64,000 nucleotides of DNA from Sphingobacterium nematocida (GTDB lineage: Bacteria > Bacteroidota > Bacteroidia > Sphingobacteriales > Sphingobacteriaceae). The first letter of the stretch is position 1; every line of letters begins with the position of its first letter. The stretch is from positions 428,464 through 492,463 of the forward strand of contig NZ_FUZF01000002.1 of the NCBI RefSeq assembly GCF_900168125.1, written 5' to 3'. The position numbers and the translations under genes are program-made. Shown one piece after another: positions 1-8,476 of the stretch. The notes beneath the pieces are model-generated. The model saw nothing but the letters and a program-made list of their open reading frames with translations, ran no database searches and was not told the origin of the DNA.

Positions 1-225
1 GTACAAACCTACGATCCATTGCATATCGTGTCTTATGCGGCGATGCGTCTTCAAGATAACGCCACCCCCTCTAAGGGATTTGTGACTTCAAAGTCCGCCC
101 ATTTTTTTAAGGCGACTGCCTCGTCAGCCAGCAGCACACTGGATATCAAGGTGACAGACCGCTTTGGTAATGTCTATAAAGAATCTATGGTGCGACCAAA
201 AGAATTTTCGACGAAGATGATGTAA
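1..225 (+). CDS. C-terminal end of a calcineurin-like phosphoesterase (partial)
   Basis: The reading frame is open from the first base and ends at a TAA at 223-225, so only the last 74 codons are present. The visible part reads like the C-terminal domain of secreted Bacteroidota calcineurin-like phosphoesterases (MetallophosC type): a beta-rich stretch ending in VTDRFGNVYKESMVRPKEFS. The catalytic metal-binding domain would lie upstream, outside the window, so the enzyme class is inferred from this tail alone. The TTG at 19 is simply an internal codon. It converges on the aldehyde dehydrogenase gene, whose stop lies 17 bases further on. Confidence 0.6.
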   Translation, partial: VQTYDPLHIVSYAAMRLQDNATPSKGFVTSKSAHFFKATASSASSTLDIKVTDRFGNVYKESMVRPKEFSTKMM

Positions 226-241
226 TTAGGTCAACGTACTT

Positions 242-1639
242 TTACATCCAGCGTTTTAAAAATTTCAATACCCACCCTTTATTTGAATAGGGTGGGTATA
301 TAAGTTTTGACATTGGAACCCGGGATTGATACATGACCGAACGTTCGTGCGAGAATGCTTTAAATCCAAAATAACCGTGACTACCACCCATTCCACTATG
401 ATTGACCCCCCCAAAAGGAAGGTTTGGATTCGAGACATGAAGTATGACATCATTGACGCAAGTGCCCCCAGCAGAAGTGGATTTGATAATGTTATCTATA
501 GCTCTTGTGTTACTACTAAATATATACAAGGCTAGAGGTTTAGGCTTGGACCGAATAAAATCTATGGCTTCCTCGATATCGCTATAGGTGACTATGGGTA
601 ATAGGGGGCCAAATATCTCTTCTTCCAGTATACGGCTTTCTGGCTTTACGTTACGTAATATCGTTGGTGAAATACTATCTTCTAAATTATTCTGTCCCTG
701 CCAAGCAATCTCTGCGCCATTCTGGATGGCGTCTTCGATAAGCAAGTTGAGCCGGGCCATATGTTTTCCATTGATGATCTTTGCGTAGCTGTTTGGATCT
801 ATTGTGCCATTTTCCCCATATATTAGTCGAGTGGCGGCAGTCTTAAAGTGTTGGATGAATTTTTCTTCTTGGCTGTGATGAATCAAAACATAGTCGGGAG
901 CAATACAGGTCTGCCCGGCATTGATCAGCTTACCCCACGCGACCTTTTCAGCGGTTTTCTCCAGGTCAGCACTGCTGTGGATCAGTGCAGGAGATTTGCC
1001 ACCGAGCTCTAGGGTAATCGTACTCAGGTGTTCGGCCGCTGCCCGCATGACAATCTTACCTACCTGGGTACTGCCGGTAAAGAAAATATGATCGAAAGGT
1101 AATTTCAATAGTGTTTCAGATACCTCCTGCCCACCTAAAGCACAGTAAACAACCGATGTGTCAAATGCTTCGTCAAGAATTGCAGCTATGACGGCAGCCG
1201 TGTGGGGGCTATATTCCGAAGGTTTGATAATAGCGGTATTGCCTGCTGCGAGGGCAGAGACCAAAGGACTCATGGTGAGCTGAAAAGGGTAGTTCCACGG
1301 GGCGATAATCAGACAGCTTCCTTTGGGCTCGTAAATGATCCTATTTTTGGCAAATAGACTGGCAACAGTTGGTCTCGCCCGTCGTGGCTTTACCCAATTC
1401 GACAGGTGCTTAATTGCAAAATCAATCTCGGAATAGACAAAATAGATTTCAGTGACGGCAGCCTCAAACTCACTTTTGCGAAGATCTGTAGATAGTGCGT
1501 TGAAAATCTCCGGTTCATGACGTTGGATCACATCTTTCAATTTTTTTAAATGATCGATACGTTGTCGCGCTTCCAATAGCTTATTGGAACGTTGATAAGC
1601 TTTCTGTTGGTGAAATAGGACGTCTACTTTTTGATACAT
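242..1639 (-). CDS. Aldehyde dehydrogenase, ALDH3-like
   Basis: NAD(P)-dependent oxidation of an aldehyde to a carboxylate is the family reaction; the substrate cannot be read from sequence. The 465-residue protein is a normal length for the ALDH3 group. It carries the general-base motif LELGGKSPA (about residue 210) and the nucleophile motif NAGQTC (about residue 245). It also has the EEIFGPLLP motif and the C-terminal NLPFGGVNHSGMG motif, plus a hydrophobic/basic tail typical of ALDH3. It lies 45 bp downstream of an AraC-type regulator on the same strand, so the two may be co-transcribed. All key residues look intact. A specific role such as fatty or aromatic aldehyde detoxification would be a guess. 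Confidence 0.93.
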   Translation of the reverse strand: MYQKVDVLFHQQKAYQRSNKLLEARQRIDHLKKLKDVIQRHEPEIFNALSTDLRKSEFEAAVTEIYFVYSEIDFAIKHLSNWVKPRRARPTVASLFAKNRIIYEPKGSCLIIAPWNYPFQLTMSPLVSALAAGNTAIIKPSEYSPHTAAVIAAILDEAFDTSVVYCALGGQEVSETLLKLPFDHIFFTGSTQVGKIVMRAAAEHLSTITLELGGKSPALIHSSADLEKTAEKVAWGKLINAGQTCIAPDYVLIHHSQEEKFIQHFKTAATRLIYGENGTIDPNSYAKIINGKHMARLNLLIEDAIQNGAEIAWQGQNNLEDSISPTILRNVKPESRILEEEIFGPLLPIVTYSDIEEAIDFIRSKPKPLALYIFSSNTRAIDNIIKSTSAGGTCVNDVILHVSNPNLPFGGVNHSGMGGSHGYFGFKAFSHERSVMYQSRVPMSKLIYPPYSNKGWVLKFLKRWM

Positions 1640-1684
1640 ACCGTGGTAATTTTAAGCAAATTTAGTTGTTTGTATTGACCTTCG

Positions 1685-2470
1685 CTATTTATTGTTTTTA
1701 ATGATAATCGTAGAACCAAGGAATTCGTCTCCTTGATTTATCATCTGACAGGAATAGCTAATTCTAATTTCATTAAGAAATTGTATAAAGCTCTTTTGAG
1801 TACGGTTTTTAAAGTATCGACAAAAAGCTTGTTTGGTCATGTTGGCAATAACAGATATTTCGTCTAGACTAATCTCTCTGTGGTAGTTTTCAAACATGAA
1901 TCGGATGATATTATCCATTTTTTCAGGATCATTTGCCGAATAATTGGCCTGGAAGCCTGCGCTGCTCAAAATTACATATTCCTTTGTGTGGATCATAATA
2001 TCCATCAGCGTTAAGAATAGCGCAACTTGTTTGAATCCCTCACTTTGAGAAATAGCTAAAATTAATGGTTTAAGTTGCTTTGTTACTCCTTTTTTAAACA
2101 CAAGGCCTCGTCTGGAAATTTGTAGAAAGGAGACCAGTCGTTCGGGATCTACGAAATGTTTCATCGCCGAAATTAACTTGTCGGGATCGAAAAAAAGAGT
2201 AATCGAACGTGCCGATCCCTTAGGGCCAAGTGCATCAGCGTGTGTATGCCAGACATGTGGTAGATCCGAACCTAAAAAAGTAATCTCGTCAATCTCGTAT
2301 CCGTCAATACTGTCGCCGACGATTCGTTTACCAGTACTTTCCAATACAAGATTGATTTGACATTCATGGTGAAAGTGAAATTCGGTCGAGAAATTAGAAT
2401 TAGAAAATTGTTTGATACTAAATGTTTGATGGTTGATATCATTTAATATTTTGGCAAAGACCGGTCTCAT
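1685..2470 (-). CDS. AraC-family transcriptional regulator, C-terminally shortened
   Basis: The 261-residue protein has an N-terminal cupin-like sensor region (about residues 20-130, with FHFHHECQINLV) and a C-terminal AraC DNA-binding region starting near residue 190 (ISLDEISVIANMTKQAFCRY). The first helix-turn-helix and the linking helix are recognisable (FLNEIRISYSCQMI). After QGD the sequence stops matching the family and ends within 15 residues, so most of the second helix-turn-helix, about 35-40 residues, is missing. The neighbouring ALDH gene begins only 45 bp further on, so the missing part is not hidden in another frame; a deletion is the simplest explanation. Activity as a normal two-HTH activator is doubtful. 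It is divergent from the fucosidase cluster and may once have regulated it. Confidence 0.8.
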   Translation of the reverse strand: MRPVFAKILNDINHQTFSIKQFSNSNFSTEFHFHHECQINLVLESTGKRIVGDSIDGYEIDEITFLGSDLPHVWHTHADALGPKGSARSITLFFDPDKLISAMKHFVDPERLVSFLQISRRGLVFKKGVTKQLKPLILAISQSEGFKQVALFLTLMDIMIHTKEYVILSSAGFQANYSANDPEKMDNIIRFMFENYHREISLDEISVIANMTKQAFCRYFKNRTQKSFIQFLNEIRISYSCQMINQGDEFLGSTIIIKNNK

Positions 2471-2807
2471 AACGTAAGTTGTTTAATATTTGTAAACTTA
2501 TTGCTAATATAGTATAGCTCGTTCAAAATTGCAAGAAGACATTTCTAGATATTAATTACCTTAAATAATAAAGGGTGCAAAGGGGCAAATTATATATACA
2601 ACGGTAAAAACAAGGTAATAAATGTTTAAAGTAGGTTAATATTGTTTAATAATGCGACGTTAGTTTTATATACTTTTAAGAACTGGTTAGGAAACCCAAA
2701 GCCCTGTTTTTTCTGAAATTGTCTGCGTTTAATGGACAACAAGAACTTTCATGTCTGTTGGTGATCCAAAGGAATCATGAGAGTTTTTTATAATTAAAGT
2801 ATATACC
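2471..2807. promoter_or_regulatory. Divergent intergenic region between the AraC regulator and the glycan cluster
   Basis: This AT-rich stretch of 337 bases has no gene. It must hold the promoters for both directions. A sequence near 2668-2676 (TATACTTTT) resembles the Bacteroidota -7 element TAnnTTTG, but no convincing -33 partner could be fixed. The last 80 bases hold a strong hairpin-forming repeat (described separately) between this candidate promoter and the fucosidase start, placing it in the 5' leader. Confidence 0.4.
2732..2790 (+). repeat. Hairpin repeat, copy 1 (leader of the fucosidase cluster)
   Basis: This is one of two near-identical elements of about 60 bases; the other is at 7818-7877. 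Arms AACTTTCATG and CATGAGAGTT pair over 10 bp with one G-U pair. A second small stem, TTGG/CCAA around TGAT, sits inside the loop. The 3' arm runs into six T residues, as in an intrinsic terminator. It lies about 20 bases upstream of the fucosidase start, so it could act as an attenuator or as a leader RNA structure. The function is not known to me. Confidence 0.7.
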
Positions 2808-4157
2808 ATGACAATTTTTAATCAAATACTGTTAGCTGGTTGCGGACTATTGGTCTCTTGGCAAGGATTTGCTCAACAAAAGAATGTGGCAAATACACTT
2901 CCAACAAAGAATACCTATGCTGTTAGTGCTACAGATACGCATGCCGATATTATTCAGAAGGCAGCGCATGTAGTACCTACTGCAAGACAGTATGAGGCAT
3001 TGCAGAACGAATTTATAGCCTTTATACACATGGGGCCCAATACCTTCACGAAAATGGAATGGGGTAACGGCAAAGAAGACCCACGTATTTTTGACCTGAA
3101 AGAATTGGACACAGATCAATGGTGTCACACCATGAAATCTGCCGGGATGAAAAAAGTGATATTGACAGTCAAGCACCACGACGGATTCGTCTTATGGCAG
3201 AGTAGGTACACGGATCATGGGGTTATGTCTACCGGATTTAGAAACGGTAAGGGGGATATTTTGAAAGACCTATCGGCTTCCTGTCAAAAGTATGGATTAA
3301 AGCTGGGGATATACCTTTCGCCAGCAGACTTATTTCAGATAGAAAATGAAAAGGGCCTGTACGGCAACCTCAGTAAATACACCAATCGTACTATTCCTAG
3401 ACAGGTAGAAGGTAGACCATTTAAGAATAAGACCACCTTTCAGTTTGAAGTAGATGATTATAATGAATATTTTCTGAATCAGCTTTTTGAATTGCTTACG
3501 GAGTACGGTCCAGTACACGAGCTTTGGTTTGACGGGGCACATCCAAAAACTAAAGGAGGACAAAAGTATAATTATGCAGCTTGGAGAGAGTTAATTAACA
3601 CTTTAGCGCCAAATGCTGTTATTTTTGGAAAGGAGGATATCCGTTGGTGTGGTAATGAAGCAGGTGGTACACGTAAGACGGAGTGGAACGTGATCCCTTA
3701 TGACGCTGATCCACATAGCTTGGAAGGATTTAGGGATCTTACCGATGAAGATTTGGGAAGCCGGGAAAAATTATATTCGGCAAAGTACCTCCATTACCAG
3801 CAGGCAGAGACCAATACGTCTATACGTGAGGGCTGGTTTTATAGAGATGATGTGCATCAGAAGGTACGAAGTGCGGATGATGTTTTTGATATTTACGAAC
3901 GTGCTGTAGGAGGTAATAGTACGTTCCTTTTAAATATCCCGCCAAATCGGGAAGGCCGATTCTCCGACGAAGACGTTCAGGTGCTGACGGAAGTCGGCAA
4001 GCGAATCAAAGAGGGGTATACGAATAATCTCCTTCAGAAAGCAACAGCTCCCAAACAGCTCTTGGATAAGGATCAAGCTACAGTATTTATAGTAAAAGAT
4101 GGTGCAATAGAATTTAAAACAGCAAAGCCCATACGTACCAATCGCTTTGTATTGTAG
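2808..4157 (+). CDS. Alpha-L-fucosidase, GH29 catalytic part (gene interrupted by an in-frame TAG)
   Basis: GH29 enzymes release alpha-linked L-fucose from glycans by a retaining mechanism. A signal peptide ends near residue 22 (GFAQQ), so the protein is exported. The catalytic domain spans about residues 45-400 and contains VKHHDGF (about residue 122) and the nucleophile motif ELWFDGAH with Asp242. The frame stops at TAG 4155-4157 just after RTNRFVL. The same frame continues without another stop to 5054, and the family normally has a Gln at this place (FVLQEA), so a CAG-to-TAG change explains the stop. The catalytic domain itself is complete and may fold alone, but the natural product would be a 748-residue enzyme with C-terminal accessory domains. 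It is the first gene of the fucosidase-GH123-GH16 cluster. Confidence 0.9.
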   Translation: MTIFNQILLAGCGLLVSWQGFAQQKNVANTLPTKNTYAVSATDTHADIIQKAAHVVPTARQYEALQNEFIAFIHMGPNTFTKMEWGNGKEDPRIFDLKELDTDQWCHTMKSAGMKKVILTVKHHDGFVLWQSRYTDHGVMSTGFRNGKGDILKDLSASCQKYGLKLGIYLSPADLFQIENEKGLYGNLSKYTNRTIPRQVEGRPFKNKTTFQFEVDDYNEYFLNQLFELLTEYGPVHELWFDGAHPKTKGGQKYNYAAWRELINTLAPNAVIFGKEDIRWCGNEAGGTRKTEWNVIPYDADPHSLEGFRDLTDEDLGSREKLYSAKYLHYQQAETNTSIREGWFYRDDVHQKVRSADDVFDIYERAVGGNSTFLLNIPPNREGRFSDEDVQVLTEVGKRIKEGYTNNLLQKATAPKQLLDKDQATVFIVKDGAIEFKTAKPIRTNRFVL

Positions 4158-5054
4158 GAGGCTGTACAGCAAAATGGGGAGCGTATCGAAAGACACGCGA
4201 TTGATATCTGGAAAGACGGAGGCTGGAAACAGATTGCCGAGGGTACGAATGTGGGGTACAAAAGGATATTACGGTTTCCTATGGTGGAGGCTAGTCGATT
4301 CCGATTGCGTGTGTTAGAAAGTCGAGCTACCCCCGTGTTGACGACTGTAGGCGCTTACCTAGTCCCTGTGAGGCCACCTCAGCTTGCTATTCAGCCTGAT
4401 CTGGATGGTAAAGTCGAGATTAAGCCTCATCAGCATGAATTTGGATGGAAACCACATGGTGAGGATGTGCTAGCCAACCTGACTTCAGATTATCGTATTT
4501 ATTATACCGTAGATGGTTCTAATCCTACGGTTAAGTCGCAACTGTATACGGGCGCTTTCTTACCGACTGCCTCTATCATAAAGGCTGTTGCCATAGATCG
4601 CGAAGGGCAAAGAGGAGCTCCAGTAGAAGAGACTTTAGGTATAGCCAAAAGGAATTGGAAAGTGGTTTCGAGCAGCGGGGCTCGTGAAAAATTCGCTGCG
4701 GATAAAGCTATTGATGGAAATGAAAATTCATTCTGGCACTCGCAATCCACAGGAGCAGATCAGTTTATTGAAATAGACTTAGGTCGTGACTATGCTGTTT
4801 CGGGATTTGCCTACACCCCTCAGCGAAAACATGGGGAAGGTATGATGGCCAAAGGGTTATTGAAAGTAAGCCTAGATGGTAAAAACTGGCAGGATGCTGG
4901 TAGTTTTGAATTCGGTAATTTAATTAACGATCCCTCTAAAAGGAAACATCTATTCGGAAATAAGGTGAATACACGTTATATTCGTATTATATCAACCGAG
5001 ATCACAGGGGGCGGCAACTCGCTGAGTATCGCAGAACTGGACTTTTATAACTAG
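4158..5054 (+). pseudogene. Severed C-terminal half of the fucosidase: chitobiase-type and F5/8 (CBM32-like) domains
   Basis: This continues the frame of the preceding gene after its TAG codon. It begins EAVQQNGERIERHAI, which belongs to the beta-sandwich following the GH29 barrel. About 100 residues later comes a chitobiase C-terminal-type domain (IYYTVDGSNPTVKSQLYTG). A discoidin/F5-8 type C carbohydrate-binding module follows (AIDGNENSFWHSQ, FIEIDLGRD, RYIRIISTEI). The first ATG (4251) is internal to the sandwich domain and has no signal peptide, so separate translation would give an unexported fragment. I treat it as the stranded end of a single 748-residue gene, unless the stop is a sequencing error or is read through. 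Confidence 0.8.
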
Positions 5055-5078
5055 TCACTAAACTTAAATACACATATT

Positions 5079-6830
5079 TTGAAGACTTTAGTAAAAATTG
5101 GAATGGCAAGCCTCCTATTGTGGGGGCAAAGTGACGTAATACAGGCTCAAACGGCTGCGAAAGGGAGGACATTCGTAGAGATGGCAGACCCAACGGCAGA
5201 TACGCTTTCTGACTGGTCCGCTGTAAAGGCAGGACTTAATAGCTCTTTTGTTTCGATAGATAAGCGCTACGTGCGCTCTATAGCACCACAGGTGCCCTTG
5301 CAAAAGAAGATGTTGGTCAAAGGTTGGAAGGGCGAACGTGTCTCCGCTCAGCTTCTTTTATGGTCGAGCGCATCCGTGAAAAATGTCTCCTTAGAGATTG
5401 GTAATTTCCATTCATCAAAGCGTCAAGAAATCAAAGGCGATGTGGCACAGGTCCACTTTGTACGTTATGTGATGACCGATGAATATGGTCCTGGATGCGG
5501 TTATCGTAAACCAAAAGATTTTGCAGCTTCATTGTCGCCCGATATGCTGGACGATGTAGATAGCTATGATATTAAAGGTAAAGAAGTGCGTCCAGTATGG
5601 GTCACCGTGGATATCCCTCGAGATAGTGAAAGTGGAATATACAACAGCACGGTCACTGTTAAATCCGGAGAGAAGAAGATAGAGACGTTGACATTGGAAC
5701 TGGAGGTGGTCAACGAGTTGTTGCCAGCCGTCAGCCAATGGACATTCCATCTAGATCAATGGCAACACCCATCGGCAGTAGCCCGTGTCGAAGGACTGAC
5801 GATGTGGTCAGACGCGCATTTCGCCGCGTTAAAACCTGTGATGAAGCGACTCGCAGATGCCGGACAAAAGGTTATCACAACCACGCTTAATAAAGATCCA
5901 TGGAATGTACAGACCCTAGATCCTTATGCGGATATGATTGTCTGGAAGAAGAAAAAAAATGGTTCCTGGGAGTATGATTATACGGTCTTTGATCGGTGGG
6001 TTACACTCATGATGGATCTTGGGATAAAGAAAATGATCAACTGTTACTCTATTATTCCGTGGAATAATATGATTCATTATAAAGATGAAGCCACTGGCAA
6101 ATTTGTGGATGTGGAGGCTAAGCCAGGGACAGCTGTTTTTGAACAAATGTGGGCACCATTTCTTACCAATTCCTCTGCCCATCTGAAAGCAAAGGGATGG
6201 TTGTCTATTACTAATATTGCAATGGATGAGCGTGAACCCGATCAGATGGAAGCAGCTTTCGCCTTGCTGAAAAAGATCGCACCAGAATTGGGCGTATCGT
6301 ATGCGGATAATCAAAAAACCTACAAAAAATTTCCGGATAGCAGAGACATCAGTATCGCTTCGGGACACCCTTTCGCTAAGCAGGATCTAATCAATAGAAG
6401 GGCAATGGGATTGAACAGCACATTTTATGTCTATTGTGGCAACTCTTTTCCTAATCAGTTTACGTTCTCTGATCCGGCGGAATCGACATACCTTGCCTGG
6501 TATGCTTTAGCAGCAGGTTTTGATGGGGTGTTACACTGGGCCTATAATTCATGGGTGGAAACTCCATTGCAGGATTCGCGGTTTCGGACATGGCCCGCTG
6601 GAGATACCTATGTTGTATACCCGCAAAACAGAAGCTCTATACGTTTTGAACGGATGCTAGAAGGTATTCAGGATTATGAAAAAGTACTTGTATTACGTAA
6701 GAAATGGACCGATGCCAAGGATCAGGATAAGTTGAAAGCATTGGAAACTATCATCCAAAAATTGGATAATCCGAAACGTACCGAGACCTGGAATGAAGAC
6801 CTTAATAAGGCTAAAGCGTTATTGAATTAA
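5079..6830 (+). CDS. GH123-like / DUF4091 exported glycoside hydrolase
   Basis: The 583-residue protein has an N-terminal signal peptide (cleavage near IQAQT) if the TTG at 5079 is used; this start is preferred because later ATGs would destroy the signal. An N-terminal beta-sandwich (about residues 60-210) precedes a TIM-barrel region of the DUF4091/GH123 type (about 230-560). An acidic pair in NIAMDEREPDQM sits where GH123 beta-N-acetylgalactosaminidases carry their Asp-Glu catalytic pair. The aromatic motif FDGVLHWAYNSW near residue 480 is also typical. Known GH123 members cleave terminal beta-GalNAc, but DUF4091 proteins are diverse and the substrate here is not proven. It lies 24 bp after the fucosidase gene, consistent with a shared transcript acting on a fucosylated, amino-sugar-containing glycan. 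Confidence 0.82.
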   Translation: MKTLVKIGMASLLLWGQSDVIQAQTAAKGRTFVEMADPTADTLSDWSAVKAGLNSSFVSIDKRYVRSIAPQVPLQKKMLVKGWKGERVSAQLLLWSSASVKNVSLEIGNFHSSKRQEIKGDVAQVHFVRYVMTDEYGPGCGYRKPKDFAASLSPDMLDDVDSYDIKGKEVRPVWVTVDIPRDSESGIYNSTVTVKSGEKKIETLTLELEVVNELLPAVSQWTFHLDQWQHPSAVARVEGLTMWSDAHFAALKPVMKRLADAGQKVITTTLNKDPWNVQTLDPYADMIVWKKKKNGSWEYDYTVFDRWVTLMMDLGIKKMINCYSIIPWNNMIHYKDEATGKFVDVEAKPGTAVFEQMWAPFLTNSSAHLKAKGWLSITNIAMDEREPDQMEAAFALLKKIAPELGVSYADNQKTYKKFPDSRDISIASGHPFAKQDLINRRAMGLNSTFYVYCGNSFPNQFTFSDPAESTYLAWYALAAGFDGVLHWAYNSWVETPLQDSRFRTWPAGDTYVVYPQNRSSIRFERMLEGIQDYEKVLVLRKKWTDAKDQDKLKALETIIQKLDNPKRTETWNEDLNKAKALLN

Positions 6831-6845
6831 AAAACAGATAGCTTC

Positions 6846-7682
6846 ATGAGAGTAGCTCAGATTACTTATTATATATTAGGAGGAGTTAGTATGCTGTTAG
6901 GCTCGTGTTCTGTATCCAACAGAATGGCCGAGCACCCACAGGTCTATCTTCAAAAAGAAGGGCGCGAGGAGAAAAAGTGGAAGTTGATTTGGAAAGATGA
7001 CTTTAATGAAAGGACATTAGATACGAATAGGTGGAGTAGAATACCCGCTGGAACAGCAGATTGGAATAGACACATGAGTACGGATGATAGATGTTTTGAG
7101 CTAAAAGACGGGCAGCTACATCTACTAGGAATCAATAATCCAGACACAACTAGGGATAAACGACCTTTTATTACTGGAGGTATCTGGAGTAAAGGCAAAT
7201 TTGCATTTCAATACGGTCGAATTGAGATCCGGGCCAAACTTGGTAGCGCTCAGGGAGCCTGGCCTGCCATGTGGATGTTGGCAGAGCTGGATAAGTATGG
7301 TAAATACCCCAAAAATGGAGAGATAGATATCATGGAGCACCTGAACTTTGATAAGATTATTTACCAGACTACCCACTCTTATTACACGCTAGATCTAGGT
7401 GAAAAGACAAAACCACCGCATTACGGAACCGCTGCTATCGAGGCGGGAGTTTACAATGTGTATGGTATAAGCTGGTATCCGGATCGTATCGTGTTTCAAT
7501 TGAATGGTAAAGATACATTCACTTATCCCCGATTGAAAGGTGTGGATCCTTCTCAGTGGCCCTATGACCAGCCATTTTTTATTTTAATTGATCAACAGCT
7601 TGGAGGCAGCTGGGTAGGCAAAGTCGACCAGAGCCAGCTACCCGTTGTGATGGAGGTTGATTGGGTAAAAGTGTATCAGTAG
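6846..7682 (+). CDS. GH16-family endo-glycanase lipoprotein
   Basis: This 278-residue protein carries a lipoprotein signal (LLGSCS, Cys about residue 21), so it is likely anchored in the outer membrane. The GH16 jelly-roll domain covers almost the whole mature protein. The catalytic motif is Glu159-Ile-Asp161-Ile-Met-Glu164 within GEIDIMEH: the first Glu is the nucleophile, the last the acid/base. GH16 members cut beta-1,3/1,4-glucans, agar, porphyran or galactans, and the exact substrate is not readable here. It ends the three-gene glycan cluster and is followed by a strong terminator. The preceding gene is only 15 bp away. Confidence 0.9.
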   Translation: MRVAQITYYILGGVSMLLGSCSVSNRMAEHPQVYLQKEGREEKKWKLIWKDDFNERTLDTNRWSRIPAGTADWNRHMSTDDRCFELKDGQLHLLGINNPDTTRDKRPFITGGIWSKGKFAFQYGRIEIRAKLGSAQGAWPAMWMLAELDKYGKYPKNGEIDIMEHLNFDKIIYQTTHSYYTLDLGEKTKPPHYGTAAIEAGVYNVYGISWYPDRIVFQLNGKDTFTYPRLKGVDPSQWPYDQPFFILIDQQLGGSWVGKVDQSQLPVVMEVDWVKVYQ

Positions 7683-7709
7683 AAGCAGAAGCTATATCAT
7701 CGTAACATA

Positions 7710-7748
7710 AGCGACAGGAAGTATTTTAACTTTCTGTCGCTTTTTTTC
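7710..7748 (+). terminator. Intrinsic terminator after the GH16 gene
   Basis: A stem of GCGACAG/CTGTCGC, extended through AAGT/ACTT with a G-T pair, is followed by a run of seven T. It closes the fucosidase-GH123-GH16 unit. Confidence 0.85.
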
Positions 7749-7817
7749 TGAAAGTGTTTGTATTATTGATTCGTTTCAACTTTTCAATGCATCAATGAGC
7801 TCTCTTCGCTCGGTTCA

Positions 7818-7877
7818 ATGGCCATCAAGAACTTTCATGTCTGTTGCTGATCCAAAGGCATCATGAAAGTTTTTTTG
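7818..7877 (+). repeat. Hairpin repeat, copy 2
   Basis: This is the second copy of the element at 2732-2790, with about 50 of 60 bases identical. The arms AACTTTCATG and CATGAAAGTT are perfect complements and are followed by seven T. Where the two copies differ in the arms, pairing is kept (G-U in copy 1, A-U here). It lies between the GH16 terminator and the DUF1553 cluster, about 275 bases before the next start codon. Confidence 0.7.
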
Positions 7878-8152
7878 TGGATGATTTTAACGAAACCGGA
7901 CCAACCGGTTGTGTAGGGGTAAAATAGTTTTAAAAGCTGTCAATATAGTGTTAGTTGCTTCACTGTAAATTTTCTATTTTTACGATAACCAACGGATAAA
8001 CAAAAGTTCCAGAGCTAAACCGTCCCCTATAGTTATTCATAATCGTAAGGAGGTGTAGTGGAATTCATGTGAACCAATTGTAAGATAATGAAGTTGTTTG
8101 AGAAGTAATCAAAGCTTTGAAGACAGTTTCATCGCGTGAATATTTAAAAGCA
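7878..8152 (+). promoter_or_regulatory. Leader/promoter region of the cytochrome cluster
   Basis: These 275 bases hold no recognisable gene. They are AT-rich and include a short palindrome (ACCGGACCAACCGGT near 7901). They should contain the promoter of the PSCyt1/DUF1553-DUF1501 cluster, but I could not pin down a -33/-7 pair. Confidence 0.3.
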
Positions 8153-8476
8153 ATGAAGAAACGTGTTTTAGTAATTTCGATAATACTTATTGGGGTTTTA
8201 GGGATCGTATTTTTTTCCATTCGGAAGGAGAGACCCGTTGATTTTAGTGCAGAGGTAAAGCCAATTATTAATAAGCATTGTATTTCCTGCCATGGAGGTG
8301 TTAAAGCCAATGGCGGTTTAAGCCTGCTGTTTGAAGAAGAGGCTTTTGCTAAGACGGAGTCGGGGAGTCCTTCAATCATTCGCGGTGATGCTGATCACAG
8401 TGAATTTATCAAGCGTCTTATCACGGACGATCCAGAACTAAGGATGCCTTATAATGCGATCAGCCGGTATGTATGA
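8153..8476 (+). pseudogene. PSCyt1 (planctomycete-type cytochrome c) N-terminal piece of a DUF1549/DUF1553 protein
   Basis: A membrane anchor or uncleaved signal (residues 2-22) is followed by a c-type heme domain with the motif CISCH (KPIINKHCISCHGG) and the typical MPY end of the PSCyt1 domain. The frame stops at 8476, right after MPYNAISRYV. Full-length relatives continue with a DUF1549 (PSCyt2) domain and a linker before DUF1553. Here DUF1553 starts at once in another frame, so several hundred residues appear deleted. ATG 8153 is preferred over the upstream TTG because it starts directly before the hydrophobic segment. This is half of a broken gene, though the small membrane-bound cytochrome domain could still be made. 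Confidence 0.75.

Noticed and set aside
4155..4157. The amber codon in the fucosidase as programmed readthrough or recoding
   Set aside because: No downstream structure or special context is apparent, and the family residue at this position is Gln, so a point mutation or sequencing error is simpler.
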